This document shows positions 1-13,100 of a stretch of 64,000 nucleotides of DNA, piece after piece; the stretch's first letter is position 1; the number at the start of each line of letters is the position of its first letter. The notes beneath the pieces were generated by a model. The model was not told where the DNA came from. It ran no database searches and saw only the letters and a program-made list of their open reading frames with translations. The position numbers were made by a program, and so were the translations under genes. Source of the stretch: Pelodera strongyloides (Eukaryota > Nematoda > Chromadorea > Rhabditida > Rhabditidae); NCBI GenBank assembly GCA_036852015.1, contig JAANDG010000622.1, forward strand, positions 19,564 to 83,563. Reading direction: 5' to 3'.

Positions 1-51
1 GAACTAATGCGTCCGTAGAAAACGTTTTTTTTATCTATCATGAAATTTTAG

Positions 52-2089
52 ACCCGGCGTCCGGTTTGATGGGTCAGTCGAATAGTGGAGCTTGTTGTGC
101 TTGCAGTCAGGGAAATGCAGGCAAACGAGGTGCTCCAGGAAGAGATGGACCACCAGGTGAGCGAGATCACTTCAGGAGGCTTTCGGTGTCCCGAGGGTAT
201 CTGGCTACATAGCATCTACATGTAAAGTCGCTGGATCGGACAGCACTAGTGGTCTGTTTCTCACAGAAAAGAGACCTTGTTGGTCCTTGTGTGCAATGCA
301 GTTTTGGCTTCCTGTGAATTGTCGCTAGTAATGTGTCTACAAGAATTTGCTTATAACTTATAGGTCAAATGATCTTGATATTTGTAATTTTTTAAAGTTT
401 TTAACCAGAAACTGGATTTGATTGTGGATAACACAAACCTCGTAAAAAATCATCCTCATGTTTATCATAAGCATACAACTTAATATTTTGTTAATCAAAT
501 GTATACCAGGCCTCGATGGAATGCCGGGTCGTCCAGGTCTAATGGGCAGAAATGGAAAATATCTGCCAGCCCCGCCTCCTGGGACCAATGCTTGCCAACA
601 AGTATGTAGTTTGTAGTTCGCACATTGTAGCATAACTTATTTGTTTTAGATATATATTATTTTTATAGCATTTGAATTTATTTGAGTCCGAAGAACTTCA
701 ATAAAAACCTATTGTTCAGTGTCCGCCGGGACCTCCGGGACCTCCAGGCGCCCCAGGAATGAAGGGCCTCAGAGGCGATCCAGGAAAGCTAGGAAAACAT
801 GGCAGAGATGGAGAACCTAATCGACCTGGACCTCCCGGACCACCCGGTGTTCGGGGAGAACCAGGACCTCCAGGACCAAAGGGAGCACCGGGAGACCGCG
901 GAAAGGTGGATCATTTAATTGAGAAATTACTTATTGGTTGTGTTTACCTGGTTAGCTATTTGTGCCCACTAAGACATAAATCGCGAGGTTGGCGGTGAGA
1001 GGTAGCAATGTAGGGATTTTGTTCAAATTCACCGGCAAGCCAAACACGCAGCCACTCCCAATTTTTCGTTTATGAAACAAAATGTATATTTAGTGTGTAT
1101 AAAAGCCATGTAACATTTGGTTTCAACATAGAAACTCCGCTTACCCAACTAATACAAAATACAGGTTCTAAACGGAGCACCTCCCGGACCAACTGGTCCT
1201 CCCGGCAAAATGGGCGCCCGCGGGATGCCCGGGGGCCGTGGTCATGATGGAAAGCCTGGAATGGGAGGTATTCAAGGTATCAGGGGAGCAATCGGATCGA
1301 GGGGAGATGCTGGGAACCCGGGACTACCTGGGCCACAGGGACCTAAGGTACAGTTATATTTGTAAACGTTGCAGTTAATGTTAAAGGATATTTTTTTGGT
1401 ACTGTTTCAAAAACCTAATGATTGAATGTAAGCTGTCAGAGTAAAGAAATTCCTAATAAAAAACTTTTTTGAGGGCGAACCGGGCATGCCCGGCAGTTGC
1501 CAACATTGCCAAGGTGCCGCCTCACCTGAACGCAAGATCACGAGAATCGGAGGAGGTCAGATATTCTACAAATTTATCAAATCGGTATTTGCAGATAATT
1601 AGCATCTTGCTTTGTCGTGAATGTGGTGCTCTATTATCCTTCCCCATACTCATTCAAGGCGACACCTTGAAATAAACGTCACAGGGTGGAAAGCAAATTC
1701 ATTTGTTGTGGGAGAGTTCACCTTCTTATTTGCCTGTTGAATTCTAATTCACTTACACTTACAGAAAGCAAAACGGAAGATATCACAATGCCTGGATCGC
1801 ATCCTCCCTCAACGGTGACTTTGATTACAATTTATATGATTTTATTTGTTGTAGCCAACTAATTTTCCAATATGTGAGACTTGGTAGTTGGTTGTATCCT
1901 CTATATTGTTTAATAGTTTAATTACCCAAAACCAGTGTTTACAGTAATTTACCAGTCCAAATCACTGCTTATGATACATTTTTATTACTTCAGGCCGGAG
2001 AACGAAATCCCGCCGGCGGTTATGATAGTGCAAACGATGGAACCGAAGACAAATCTTCCAGTATCGCGGTTAGTTTGTTAATTTGTTAA
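52..2089 (+). CDS. Cuticle-type collagen, 3' part (5' end outside window)
   Basis: Exons 52-156, 510-601, 720-905, 1165-1347, 1474-1555, 1765-1814 and 1994-2089 join in one frame with GT..AG introns. The start lies off the left edge. Seen: a Cys-rich stretch (GACCAC) before the first Gly-X-Y run, then [13 protein letters not shown] across the second junction, long Gly-X-Y runs in exons 3 and 4, and a closing Cys pair (SCQHCQ) in exon 5. Interrupted Gly-X-Y blocks bounded by Cys clusters are the known layout of nematode cuticle collagens, secreted structural proteins cross-linked through Cys and Tyr. The tail after the last Cys pair is acidic and Ser-rich and ends at TAA 2087-2089. The last exon could instead be spliced at GCG|gttagt (about 2069). 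The subfamily cannot be named without the N-terminus. Confidence 0.9.
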
Positions 2090-2347
2090 TTGTGCGCCGC
2101 GCAAGCTTCGCGCTAACACCGCGGCAGTCCCGCAACAACAGAATTTTAGCTAGTTACCTTTATGTCTATGAACTATTAATTAGACTACTAATATAGCTAG
2201 GAAAATCCGCTTGCATATTGGATACTGCCAGTGTGGAAAGTCAAACGGTTATCAATTAAAACCCCTTAATTTAGGAGAGTCCGGGACTACTCTACCCATT
2301 CACATTGCTGTAAATTGAACGTTTTATCGTCACCTCGGTGTTTATTC

Positions 2348-2353
2348 AATAAA
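2348..2353 (+). terminator. Poly(A) signal AATAAA downstream of the collagen
   Basis: AATAAA lies about 260 bases after the collagen stop. Nothing between the stop and this site looks coding, so it is a reasonable 3' end signal for that gene. Confidence 0.4.
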
Positions 2354-2714
2354 ATAATGAACGTGTTCTTTTCTTCGTGGTATTCAAGGGTAGCGATTTC
2401 GTCCTAGTGTGCATTCATATGCATAAAAACGCGATTTTATATCAAACGCCTTTATTTGTTACGAGCCACGCTACTGTAGTGGTGGCGTACAGAGAAAACA
2501 TAAATATATTGTTGCTTAGTATATCTCATTTTGTTTTCCGAAGTGTTGTGCGTGTGATTGATTGAGTATTCTGTGCTAGCACTCACGTAGGAATCAGAAT
2601 GATGTTTGATTCGGAACTCCGGAATTCTGATTCACCAATCGAACATGCAACAGATGTCCACAGCTGCACTCACCTCAATTAGTCTGTTTTCGTCTCTTCT
2701 TCTCTAAAGTCCCT

Positions 2715-2800
2715 GGTCTCCTCCCTTTGTCTTTCTCTCTTTCTCTCACTCTCTCTATCTGTCTATCTCTTTCTCTTTCTCTTTGTCTTCACATCCAGAA
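2715..2800. repeat. CT-rich simple repeat
   Basis: Low-complexity run of CTTT, CTCT and CTAT units. The ORF that crosses it is low complexity and is not called. I see no gene in 2354-3018. Confidence 0.8.
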
Positions 2801-3018
2801 TACTACATTCCGAAATTGCTTCCGACATTCACACTTAAATTTCGACGTAAACAACGAGAGAACGGAGTACTTGCTTCCTGTTTCAGGACGAAATAATACC
2901 TTCACAATTTTACGCATTACTTATTGAATAAGAATCCATAAACTTTTGCATCGCATTCATGGGGGGGTGTTAATTCAGTGTACGGGGTATTCATGTCGAC
3001 CATGTTTCACGAACAACT

Positions 3019-3189
3019 TTAAAGCGAAATGCTAGCCCCTTTGGAAAATTTGCATATGATAAGCAAATCCTATGTATCCTATGCTAATTTTGTACGATTG
3101 CCGTGGACGATCGTACAAAATTAGCATATGATACATAGGGTTTGCTTATCATATGCAAATTTTCCAAAGGGGCTAGCATTTCGCTTTAA
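3019..3189. mobile_element. Palindromic TTAA element, subfamily 1, copy 1
   Basis: A nearly perfect 171-bp inverted repeat. It starts TTAAAGCGAAATGCTAGC and ends with the reverse complement, with TTAA at both ends and a short unpaired centre around 3100. It has no coding capacity. A close relative lies at 43810-43984. The TTAA ends are typical of piggyBac-type transposition, so I infer a non-autonomous MITE. Confidence 0.85.
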
Positions 3190-4660
3190 TGAAACACAAT
3201 GCCATTTTCACAATGATGGTCTGTATTTTCTTGGTTCCCCAAAAAATCAGGCACACGAAAAAGTCGGTATTTGCTCCCACCATCATGAGGAAATCGTTTG
3301 TGTGGTAAGCAGCGAAGCACAGCAGTTGCCGTTTCCCAGAAGCTATGGATATTCACTCGGTTAGGAAGAAATACCATCATGTTCACTTTCAATTATCAAT
3401 GTTCATTTAAAAAATACAATATTTATTGTACCTCTGCTTTCCATCCCATGTGTCATATGCCGACAAACCAATAAATGAATGAATCACCCTGTATTAGTGA
3501 AAATATATTGCTATTTTCCTTTTCCAACGATAACTGCTTCCTGTTAAAAGAAACAACTTGGGTCTAAGTGTGTTGAATAGTAATTGAAGAATAGGGGGCC
3601 AAAATTGTGCCCAGCCGCCCTCTCTACACACTTGCTTCACAATAGAATAGAGAGAATACTACGCGAGTAAAAAGGTTTGAATGAAGTGCACCTAAAAAGA
3701 GTCACAAATGAAAGAAACATTTGCACTTTTTCTGACTTATTTCTTCATTCTATGTTGGAATCTTTTATAAACTAAGCATGAAAAAACACATTATGGTTTT
3801 TCTATTTTCAGATTATAATAGGTAATAGGAAATAATAAGTAACTATCAGAGCTTGATAAGCCGTAAGCGAACGCTTTTTCGCCCCGATTATATCTCATGA
3901 CCTTTCAAAAAACCAAAGTTACTATAGTTCCTGTACCCAAAATGTCCGTTGTTCAATTTCTGAAACAAACTAAGGCCCGATAGGACTAGCGGGGCCTCCG
4001 CACCGTGCATTTTAAAGCAATTCGAAGCGGATCGGATTTTGCATTTTTATGAGTTTAGCCCTGGATTCAAGTGTGCAAAATCCTACTTTTGGACAAAAGT
4101 TTACCCTGTCCTGTTCATCCAAAGCGAAATAACGGCAGGTTTTTGAAACGTATGGTTGACGACTGCAATTTCATGTTTTGTTGCCAACAATAAGTGAGCT
4201 CAAATTGAGCTCGCTTATTCATTCTACTCTCATATGCATATGATGCAGGGGAATAGAGTTATCAAATGCGAATCAGAAACTGGCTGTTATACTGCTTAGA
4301 TCTGTGATATGTCAATGACATTCTGCAACCAGTCTGTTCGAAATTTGATTTGCACGAGCTTTTAAAATGCAGATTTAAGCACAATTTCAAGAAACAAGTG
4401 TCGTACCGCTTTAAAAGAATTTTCCCAAAATAAAGCGGCAGTTGTTCACTGAAAAATGATATATTTAGACTCAGACATCTATGTCCCCTGTCCCAATATA
4501 ATTCTGTGAAATCAATTTCGCATTAAAGACTGAACTATTATAGTTTTGAATTTTTTTATTATTATTATTATTATAACAACCATCGAAATACTCCATTAAA
4601 TATATCTGTATTTATTGTATCAAATCGAGTATCTACGCGTTTAGTAATATTCTAGCCTTG
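3190..4660. other. Intergenic, no gene recognised
   Basis: AT-rich DNA with no supported exon. Around 4115-4160 there is a half copy of the AAGCGAAATA..GGTTTTTGAAACG terminus seen at 15520 and 59036, without a visible partner arm. An (ATT)n run lies at 4555-4573. Confidence 0.6.
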
Positions 4661-4662
4661 GC

Positions 4663-5115
4663 TATGTTTCACGAGAAAAAAGTTTTGCTCAATTTACTTG
4701 AACAAAATGTCCGGAATTCAAGAAATATTACTGTGAAAACCGCATTTCTTTGCGCCTAGAAGTCGCAAAGGTATTTCGTGGCAAACAGTTCGGCCAGGTA
4801 CCGTAGTCAGAAAGGTTAAAATAGGTTTTTACGGTTTATGTGCATCCGTTAGCATTCTTTCTCTACATAATAATTGTTAAACGAATGAAGAACATTGCTA
4901 CCATTATAACAAAGCGTTTCCAATACATAAACACCCTAAATGAGCAAAAAATGATTATGACTACGGTACCTGGCCGAACTGCTTGCCGCGAAATATTTCT
5001 GCGAGTTCTAGGCGTGAAGAAATGTGGTTTTCACAGTAATATTTCTGAAGTTCCGGACATTCTGTACAAGTAAATAGGGGGGAAACGTTTTTCTCGTGGG
5101 CCTCTCCCTATATAA
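4663..5115. mobile_element. Palindromic element, subfamily 3 (degenerate copy)
   Basis: The left arm (about 4663-4815) and the right arm (about 4965-5115) are inverted copies. Both contain the CACGAGAAAAA end, the GTCCGGAATT..CAAGAAATATTACTGTG block and a GTTCGGCCAGGTACCGTAGTC block. The same arms occur at 41384-41985 and 56188-56645. The outer TTAA is lost here, so this copy is older. Confidence 0.75.
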
Positions 5116-5881
5116 GTGATATAAATCCATACACTGGCGAAACTCGGGTGGCGCGCGGCGAAACACCGGCGCAAAACTTTCTCGCGGTAGGTGCGACGCG
5201 ACTGGGCGAAAATTAGTGCAGCACAAGATAAAAGGGAGCGCTGCGATTTTTCATTATCTTCACCAAGTTTTCGGTAAGGGGTGCTCAGTCTCAGTGTACT
5301 TGCAAGGCGAGATGTGGGCACACCGCACACCTTATTTTTATTTACGTAAGTCACTTATCTGTGTCTTGTACCTTATTTTCTTATGTAAAAGTTGACCTAT
5401 GCTCGTCTTCTCAGCCGTAACCTGATATCGCCAACAGCTTGACATGTTGTCATCCTCAACATATTTTCTTACAAAACAAGGAACATGGAATTGGGATACA
5501 TTTATCTGTATTGATTCTTGTTTTGATCCGGTTTTTTTTTGGATCTGTCTGCCAGGGCATTTCGTCTTTTTTGTGAAGTTTATCACAGGTTTGAAGGTAG
5601 TGATTTAGAAACTTGTTCCCCATACCATACATTTTATGCGTTTTCTGAACAGCTTGAGTACAGAATACAAATAATACATGGGAACACAGTTGTTCAGTAT
5701 ACTGTATACTTTTCACAAACTACGTACAATACCGCTAAGGGCCGTTTAGAATCTACGATATATGTTCATTTTTTTCAGTTCCCTATTTTATGCAACTGTC
5801 AGCAAACAAGCCGTCCCTTATCCTAGCTACGGCTAACACCTTATAGCCAGAACCCAACACTGAATTCAAATACCGATCGTT
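5116..5881. other. Intergenic/upstream region of the membrane-protein gene
   Basis: The first 200 bases are GC-richer than their surroundings and contain no coherent exon. A poly-T tract ending in CAG at 5770-5779, about 100 bases before the ATG at 5882, could be the trans-splice or leader acceptor of the next gene. Confidence 0.4.
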
Positions 5882-8800
5882 ATGGACATAGTAGTAATTA
5901 TTCTACTATTTCTGGCCAATCTTACGGATTTTACATTCGCGGTGGGTGCATTTTACCTTGTTTTGTACATTTAATTTCTAGGTTTAGAGTTAGGTTAGGG
6001 TTATGAGAAAAAACTCTCTAGACCCTAGACGCATACTGAGTACCTCAGTTATTGATTCGTCCTTATTCGTTACGACGCATACTGAGTGAGAACCTCATTT
6101 ATAGTTATAGATTTGTCCTTATACCTTATGTCTTATGCCGATTTTGCCGTAATCTTAAATTTTAGCGTCTTCTGCAATTGAATCGGGTTTACACGTCGCC
6201 GTTTACTGAAAATGACACACTCAAAATTGACATCAGTCTTTTTCGGACATGTCCGAGGTAGTTGATTATTAAATATTAGAATAATGTTTACAATTTGTAT
6301 TTATTGATTTGTTGATAATGCCGGTCGCATTTCAAACTATAATAAAGTAAACAGCTTTATCGGTTATCGTCAACACTATGCGGTCTAAGTATTGCTACAG
6401 TTAAATGAAACAATTCCTCTCAACAAGTTTGTGACAGTATTTTGAATTTGCACCCATTGGTCAAAATTTGCAGGGAATCAGGCTTACAATTAGGGTAACA
6501 ACGAAACCCAAAAGTTGCGCGCGGCAACAGTTTGGGGGTGCTCAGCTCATCGGCTCTCTGGTGAAGTGATTTCGTTGTAGTTCGTAGTTCTAACCTTTAA
6601 ATTAGATAAAAACAATAATTATTTCTAGCTTCACAATAGTATTCACGACGGAAAACTTTGATTCCACACGAGTATTGTTTGCCTATTCAAACGAGACACT
6701 GCTAAAGGTTTGTTCACTATTGATATATTCTAGTCTAGTTATGCCAGATACTTCCAATTAATGGAAAAATATACATACAGTATGCAGTACACTTGTACCT
6801 CATACGATATAAACAGTTCATAATGGTATTATTGTTATTATAATTTTATATTTTACACGTTACACGTTACACTTTTCCTCCATCATTTTAGGCTGACGTT
6901 GATTCCCCACAACTAATTCCATCACCCGAAGCACCATTATTTAAATGTGCTCAAAAAGAGCGAAAGCCTTTGTTGATAACCGTTAGTTTACATACAACAC
7001 GCGTTTATTATTTTATTATTATATATCATTATTATTTTTATAGTAATTTGTCATGTTACATATGCTAGATAAAAAATAAGTTCGCCAATCTATGTGCCCA
7101 CAGAGATTGTTTTGACCTAGGAGGTGTTTGCCAATTAGAAGAGATTTATAAGTCATTTTGCTTTCATCATTTTCATGACTTTTTTATGGAATATTTGTAT
7201 TACATGGGCCTAGGGCCCAGCGTTTAGCTTAAATCATAAAAACGAATACATATCTTCAGCTTTCCGTAACAAGTGGCCACTATCGGATAGAAAGTGGAGA
7301 ACAAATGTTCATTCGACAAAGAAATGATAAAGAAGAAAAGATTAAAATATTCATTCCTCATCAGAAACCATGTTGTTTGATACGAGCGATTCTATACGAA
7401 GAAGGTGGGTGGTGAGAGAGGTTTTCACAATTTGAGCCCTCACTGGGGAAACTTGGCGACATGGCCGAGGGTCCGCCACAGCGGGGCGGCGCACTGCGCC
7501 TAGAGAGCGCGGTAGTTGAGCGAAAGGACGTTGAACTCCAGTTGGGCGAACCTGCGGCGAACTATTTGTAGTGTCCGCGGCAGGTGCGCCATATGTGCGC
7601 TCCAGATGCGCCCTGAGACCGCCACGCGGCGATTTCGCCAAGTTTCACGTTGCTCTAATTAACCAATTGATTTGTTTTCAATCAATAACTTGTCACTTGT
7701 TTTTATTTAAAGCATCTAACTTCTAACTGTGAGTACTTACAATTAGTGGTAAACTTTGCTCACTGACAAACAGTGCAATGCTGACTATTGATTAGTTCTC
7801 TTAAAATCAAATATCTTATTTTTGTCAATTTAATCCTTTAGGACCAAGCTACACCCTCGCTCCTCCCTTTCTTGCTGCTAAATTCCCGTTCATTGGAAAG
7901 ACGATTGTACAACCACACAAGTTTAAACCAAAACCTGAAGAAGGTCAGTAAATACATTTGATCTTAAAATTAATGACAAGATACACCTTGCTAATTAGCA
8001 TTTGTTCAATTTTTTATATTTTATGCCGCACCATCATAGATATATCAATATATCGGTATATTTATCCAGGCGTAAATACTAACGCAAAATCGCACGTTAC
8101 CATGAACTATGAGATAAGTCGTGAGAAAAAATCACGTTTTTAGAAGATCGATTCGCTAAGGTCGAATTACAACAGTCGGCGAATACCACAGTAGAGTATA
8201 TACATCCGACCCCGCCCACTTACGATGGAGAGGGTGCAGAGGATATGGAGATTAAATATTCCCTTTATTCATGGTGAGTGAATAAGATTGTTGAAGCACA
8301 CGTGCGCCGAACTTTGACGGGTTGGCGCAACCGCGACGCAATTTTCGAACAGGGTGCGGCACGGGTGCGCATCTTATGCGCTACGGGTACCAGTGGAATC
8401 GCACGCCTTTTACGCACCTTCTGCACACCCTAAGAGGGATTGACCATGCCCAATAAGTCATGAGAACAAACTGAATTCAATTATTTTCTTTCGTTCCAGG
8501 ACACGAAAGATAAACGAACGTTGGATTAACTCGTTTTTCGTCTTTTGTGGTGTTATGACCGCAGTATTAGTGGGATTTACTTGTTTTGGATTGATTATGT
8601 TCGTTTGTTTGCAAGGAACTCCAAAGTTAGAGGAAGGTACCGATGACTGTGCGACAGCCAGAAGTGTAAGTTGTTGATTCTTGGGTTTGCATTCGTTTAC
8701 TTGACCAAAAAGGTTATTCTCAAATAGAGCGCTCGCGTCAGTCAAATAGCAGTGAAGATGGAAAAAAATTCGAGATTTAGTATTTAATAGGATGCACCAA

Positions 8801-9041
8801 CTACGGTATTATACTATGTGCTTACGGTATTATATGGCGCAACTACGGACTTCAGTATATGGTGGTATCTGCTAGCGTAACCCACTCCGCCTGGACAGAG
8901 GTGCAAGAGAATATCTCACGCCCAAGAGCCACATCGAGTTCTAATGGTTATGTGTCTAATCGTACCTATTTACGTTTAGGTGGTAAGCTCAATCGTCAGC
9001 ACATCACGCCTTCGTGTTTGATGAAACAAAGCAGTTCCTGA
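5882..9041 (+). CDS. Predicted single-pass type I membrane protein, family not recognised
   Basis: Exons 5882-5941, 6166-6257, 6494-6565, 6629-6707, 6892-6981, 7260-7404, 7842-7943, 8144-8273, 8500-8665 and, less surely, 8856-9041 join in frame (312 codons before the last exon, about 373 residues in all). Exon 1 is a 20-residue hydrophobic signal peptide (MDIVVIILLFLANLTDFTFA). The next ~250 residues are polar with several Cys and N-glycosylation sequons (NFT, NET, NTT). Exon 9 carries one transmembrane segment (FFVFCGVMTAVLVGFTCFGL..). I infer an extracellular domain held by one membrane helix with a short cytosolic tail. I do not recognise the ectodomain. The donors gtgatt (6566) and gttagt (6982) are weak but are the only ones that keep the frame. 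The last exon is the least certain part. Confidence 0.65.
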
Positions 9042-10162
9042 AACTATGTAACAGGCCCTATGCCTAATCTAACGAAAGGACCAAACTCTGATGAAACCTC
9101 TCTAAATGAAAATGCCAACTACAGTATGATCTCAATATTTTTCCAATTTAACAGGGAGTTTTGAATTTGCCCCTTGCGCATATAGTTGGCGTTTGAAAGT
9201 TAACTTTTTTCCGACTGTGAACGTGAACCATGGCCGTCGTGGTTTAAATATAATTTACTTTAGAACACCAGCACCTACAGTACAAAACTTCATGTCGTAG
9301 CGGTATTGTCCTAAGCACGTTATTCACCAACCTTCACAATTTTTTTTCAAGAATGTGTTTACCAAGCATTCCCAATTATATAATTAGTAAAAACCAGACT
9401 AAAAATTTAGCCGCCCCGAAAATTTTTCTTTGATAAATAAGTTCACCGGTATTTATTTTGTTGCTCCACTCCAGTTTATATATTACAAGTTGTATTTTAT
9501 TTGTGGATTGATATATATTTGTGAAAATACCATAAATGTGTGATTCTTTATTAAAGTGTGCAAACTTGTGAACAAACAATAAATAATAGAGAAGGGCCTT
9601 TAAGAATAATAAGAAAAGGTCCATATAAGAGTAGATTCAAAGGATAATAGTACTCAACTGAACGTACAGTAGACCCGTAACTATAAGTCAACGTAGTTCT
9701 AAACAGACAACATTAGGTCAAACTTCAAAAAGGGACATAAAAGATCAAACTTGAGAAGTCAATAAAACAAAATATTCAAGAAAATATGAGGCTGTGTAAA
9801 GGGTACCTAGAGTACGAAGTGGGGCAGAGTATGATAGGGGTATCTTTCACTGAACACCTTTTTAATTATCATAATAAAACATATATTCGTCAACGACCTA
9901 ATGTTCACAACATTTACAAACGCTAAAAAGTTATGAATCAGGTACAATAGGATAGAAATGCGCTAAGGACATATGTCATCAACTTACTAACACCCTTACA
10001 CGGATAAAGACTTATAGGTAAGGTCTTCCATATACTGGAAATTAGGGGAAATTCACCTATTCCGAGAGTTGAGGATGATGTCATTAGCAACAAATATAAC
10101 ACGAACCTACCAGAACAATCAATACATGTGTGAAAGTAAATCAAATAAAAAAAATTACTGAT
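9042..10162. other. Intergenic between convergent genes, nothing recognised
   Basis: AT-rich. The frames that are open here are low complexity. An AATAAA at 9761-9766 could end a transcript of the upstream membrane-protein gene. Confidence 0.5.
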
Positions 10163-13100
10163 TTATTTCTTTGCATCCTCCTGTTCGTGCACCTTTATGC
10201 TGAACTCGGTGACCATTTTCAGCAGACTCAGCTCGAATTCTTTCGTCAAACTGAAAACACACATATGATTATGAAGAACAATAACAAAATGCACCCCCCC
10301 CCAACCAGAATCACATCGCACCCGCATAACTCCATTTTCTTTTTACAGTAATCCAAATAGTATTCAAATTTGCGGGAATTCAAAATCATCACCGTGGGTG
10401 GTCTCTGCTCCATTCCACATGCTTCTCCATAAGCAACTGAAGAACTCCCGGAAGGCGGGGCTCCTCGGCTGCGAGACTTCCCCCAATGAACAGTGGGTTC
10501 TGGTCATCTTGGCAACCTGTCTCCGAGGCAGTTTCTAACTTGAACAACTTCTCTCCGCCCGCGTGGCTCGCTGACGAGGGGGCGGGGTTCAGCTTGAAAA
10601 GACTTTCCCCGCCACGGCGATTCTCACTCGAAGGCGTGTTCGCATCCAGATTGAACAGACCGCCATGACCAGTGCCGAAACCATCTCCCGAACTGCCATT
10701 CGTCATCCCGAACAGGGCATCTCTAATGTTGGCTGGGGCCTTTCGAGTCGGGTAGAGAGGCCTGCGACCTCTGCGGCCCTTGGCCTTCTTCCTCGAAGAC
10801 TTAGCGGCAGACGGTTTCGGACCTGAAGACGTAATCACGTTATGATCAAATAAACTTTTATTTGAAGTATACAAAAAGTATACAACTAGATTTGAAAAAA
10901 ATGTGAACATTTATGATAATGGAAAATCAATAAAGCTTTAAAAAAACGTACTGTTAACATCGGTATCGACGGTATCCGCATCAGTATCAGCAGGTTTTTC
11001 GGTCTCATCCTTCCCAACCTAAAATTAAGGTAAAGTTAAGTATACGTTTACATGTAATTTCATAAGGCTACATACACACACACTTACAAGCTCAGCCTGT
11101 GCTCAGGACCTCTGCGGAACATGTCATAAGCAAAACGTTGAAATTGAACTCCCTTTAATAAAGGTGCACGCTCTTGAAGCGTTACAAAGGCGTCTAGAAA
11201 GAAAAGACATCTACAACAAAGAAAAGACGTCTACAACAAAGAAAAAAAAGTTCAAAAGATACCTCCGGTTTCACATCGTTGTCCCGGCTGTCCATATTAT
11301 CATCGTTGTTGGGAGACACATCACCATCGGCACCTGACGATGGTTCCTGAAAGAGAGTCGACGTTATTGATTTCATGGGGCGAACCGAAGTCCACATTCA
11401 GTGTGACTAATCCTAATTACATAGCACTGCACGACTGCACTCACTCACTAGGCAAATTCTCATATGCCGGCGTATTATGGTTCCAATAGGTTTTAATATT
11501 TCAAAACAGAAAAACGGTTTCACACAGTTTAGTTTTAGCTGTTTAAACCAGGAAACGCGAATAAGTGAGAGCATGGAATACAGTAACCATCCAATATTCA
11601 CGAATATAGAAATACATGTACATGCGCCACGCGGTTTTTTAATACTTCCCAAACACACTGTCGTCCAAATCACATTTCTGCAACATACCTTTTCCTCATT
11701 CTGCCCTGGTTCCTTTACCATCTGAAGTAGAACATCTTGGGTTGATTCCATATGATCGTCCGATATATTGTCATTCGAAGTGTCCCGCGAGTAGCCAGTA
11801 TCCTAAAGTTAAAAGTAAAATAGTAGTTTCGCTAAGGTTGTAACTTGTAACGTTCAACAGTATCTAAACGGTTCAGGGTTCAGGTAGATAAACAAGTAAA
11901 TTATACTTGAACGATCACCTATTATACATACATCTATTATCACCAGCTACGTAAAACACAAGGACAAGATTCTGACAACAATGACGAATCATAATTACCC
12001 CAGTGTTGCCAGGGACGGAGCCTGCGAGAACGCGGCCGGACCCCACATCATTAGCGAATGCCTGGAATTACAACTTATACAAAAACAAAATAGTAAGGCT
12101 ACCACTACCACTACACTACATCATATAAGATATAACAAAGTCTATTACGCACATTCAAAAATCTAACGCACACGCACAGGCATTTTCAGAAATGCACAAT
12201 ATGTCAATATCCAAACAAAATGAACAGAAAACCCATGAGGAATAACAGAGCACACAGCATAATGTAATACTTTTGGCACTCTTACTTTACGTAAGTGTGA
12301 TGACCTAATGCTGGATTAAGCACAAACGTTAGAGAAGTTCACTTTGTCCATACTGTATATCCATGTATACCATCATCTACCGTACCTCTAGCTGAGTGGT
12401 ATCTTCAGGATCATAGCCATGTTGCTGCATTGCCTTTTGCATCGATTGCATGCGTGTATTGCGAAAGTTTCTCAATTCGATTCCCGTTCTAAATAGGTTA
12501 TTCATTTGTAAATTGTAACCAATAGGTTTCGTTAATACGCAGCAAATTCAAATAGTCGAAACCAAAACTATTTTTTTTTCCAATGGGCAGAAACAACATG
12601 TATAGTATGTATACAGTATCCATGTGACTACAATGAACCACAGGTCATAGCTAACTGCAAATAAGAAAACGTACATAATAATAATTTAAACCCACCGATC
12701 AATAATGTTGTAGACATTATGTAGGAAACCACACTTGTCCCAAAAGTACCACGAGACTTTATCATTAGCGGTCAGATCTTTTGACGGGCCTAAATTTGAA
12801 TTTGAAAGTTACATATGTGGTAAATACATAATTACCAAATAAAGAATATGCATATTTCATGAACAAGAAATTAGAAAGTAATATATTAAAACATACCATA
12901 TACCGCGCGCAGTTCCTTACGCCGTTTCACATAAGCATCGCGAATGTTACGCCACTGAGACTGAAGGGCTCTCGCTGAAAGATAAATATAGATAATATGC
13001 ACACAAACAAATGTGACTTATTATTGTGGAAATAAAATTAGGATTTAGTTGTAGCATCTTGGATCAACGAGCGCATGTATTAGCCAATAAAAAACCCTCA

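Noticed and set aside
759..998. 79-codon ORF with Gly-Pro repeats as a separate gene
   Set aside because: It is exon 3 of the collagen running past its donor at 905 into the intron.
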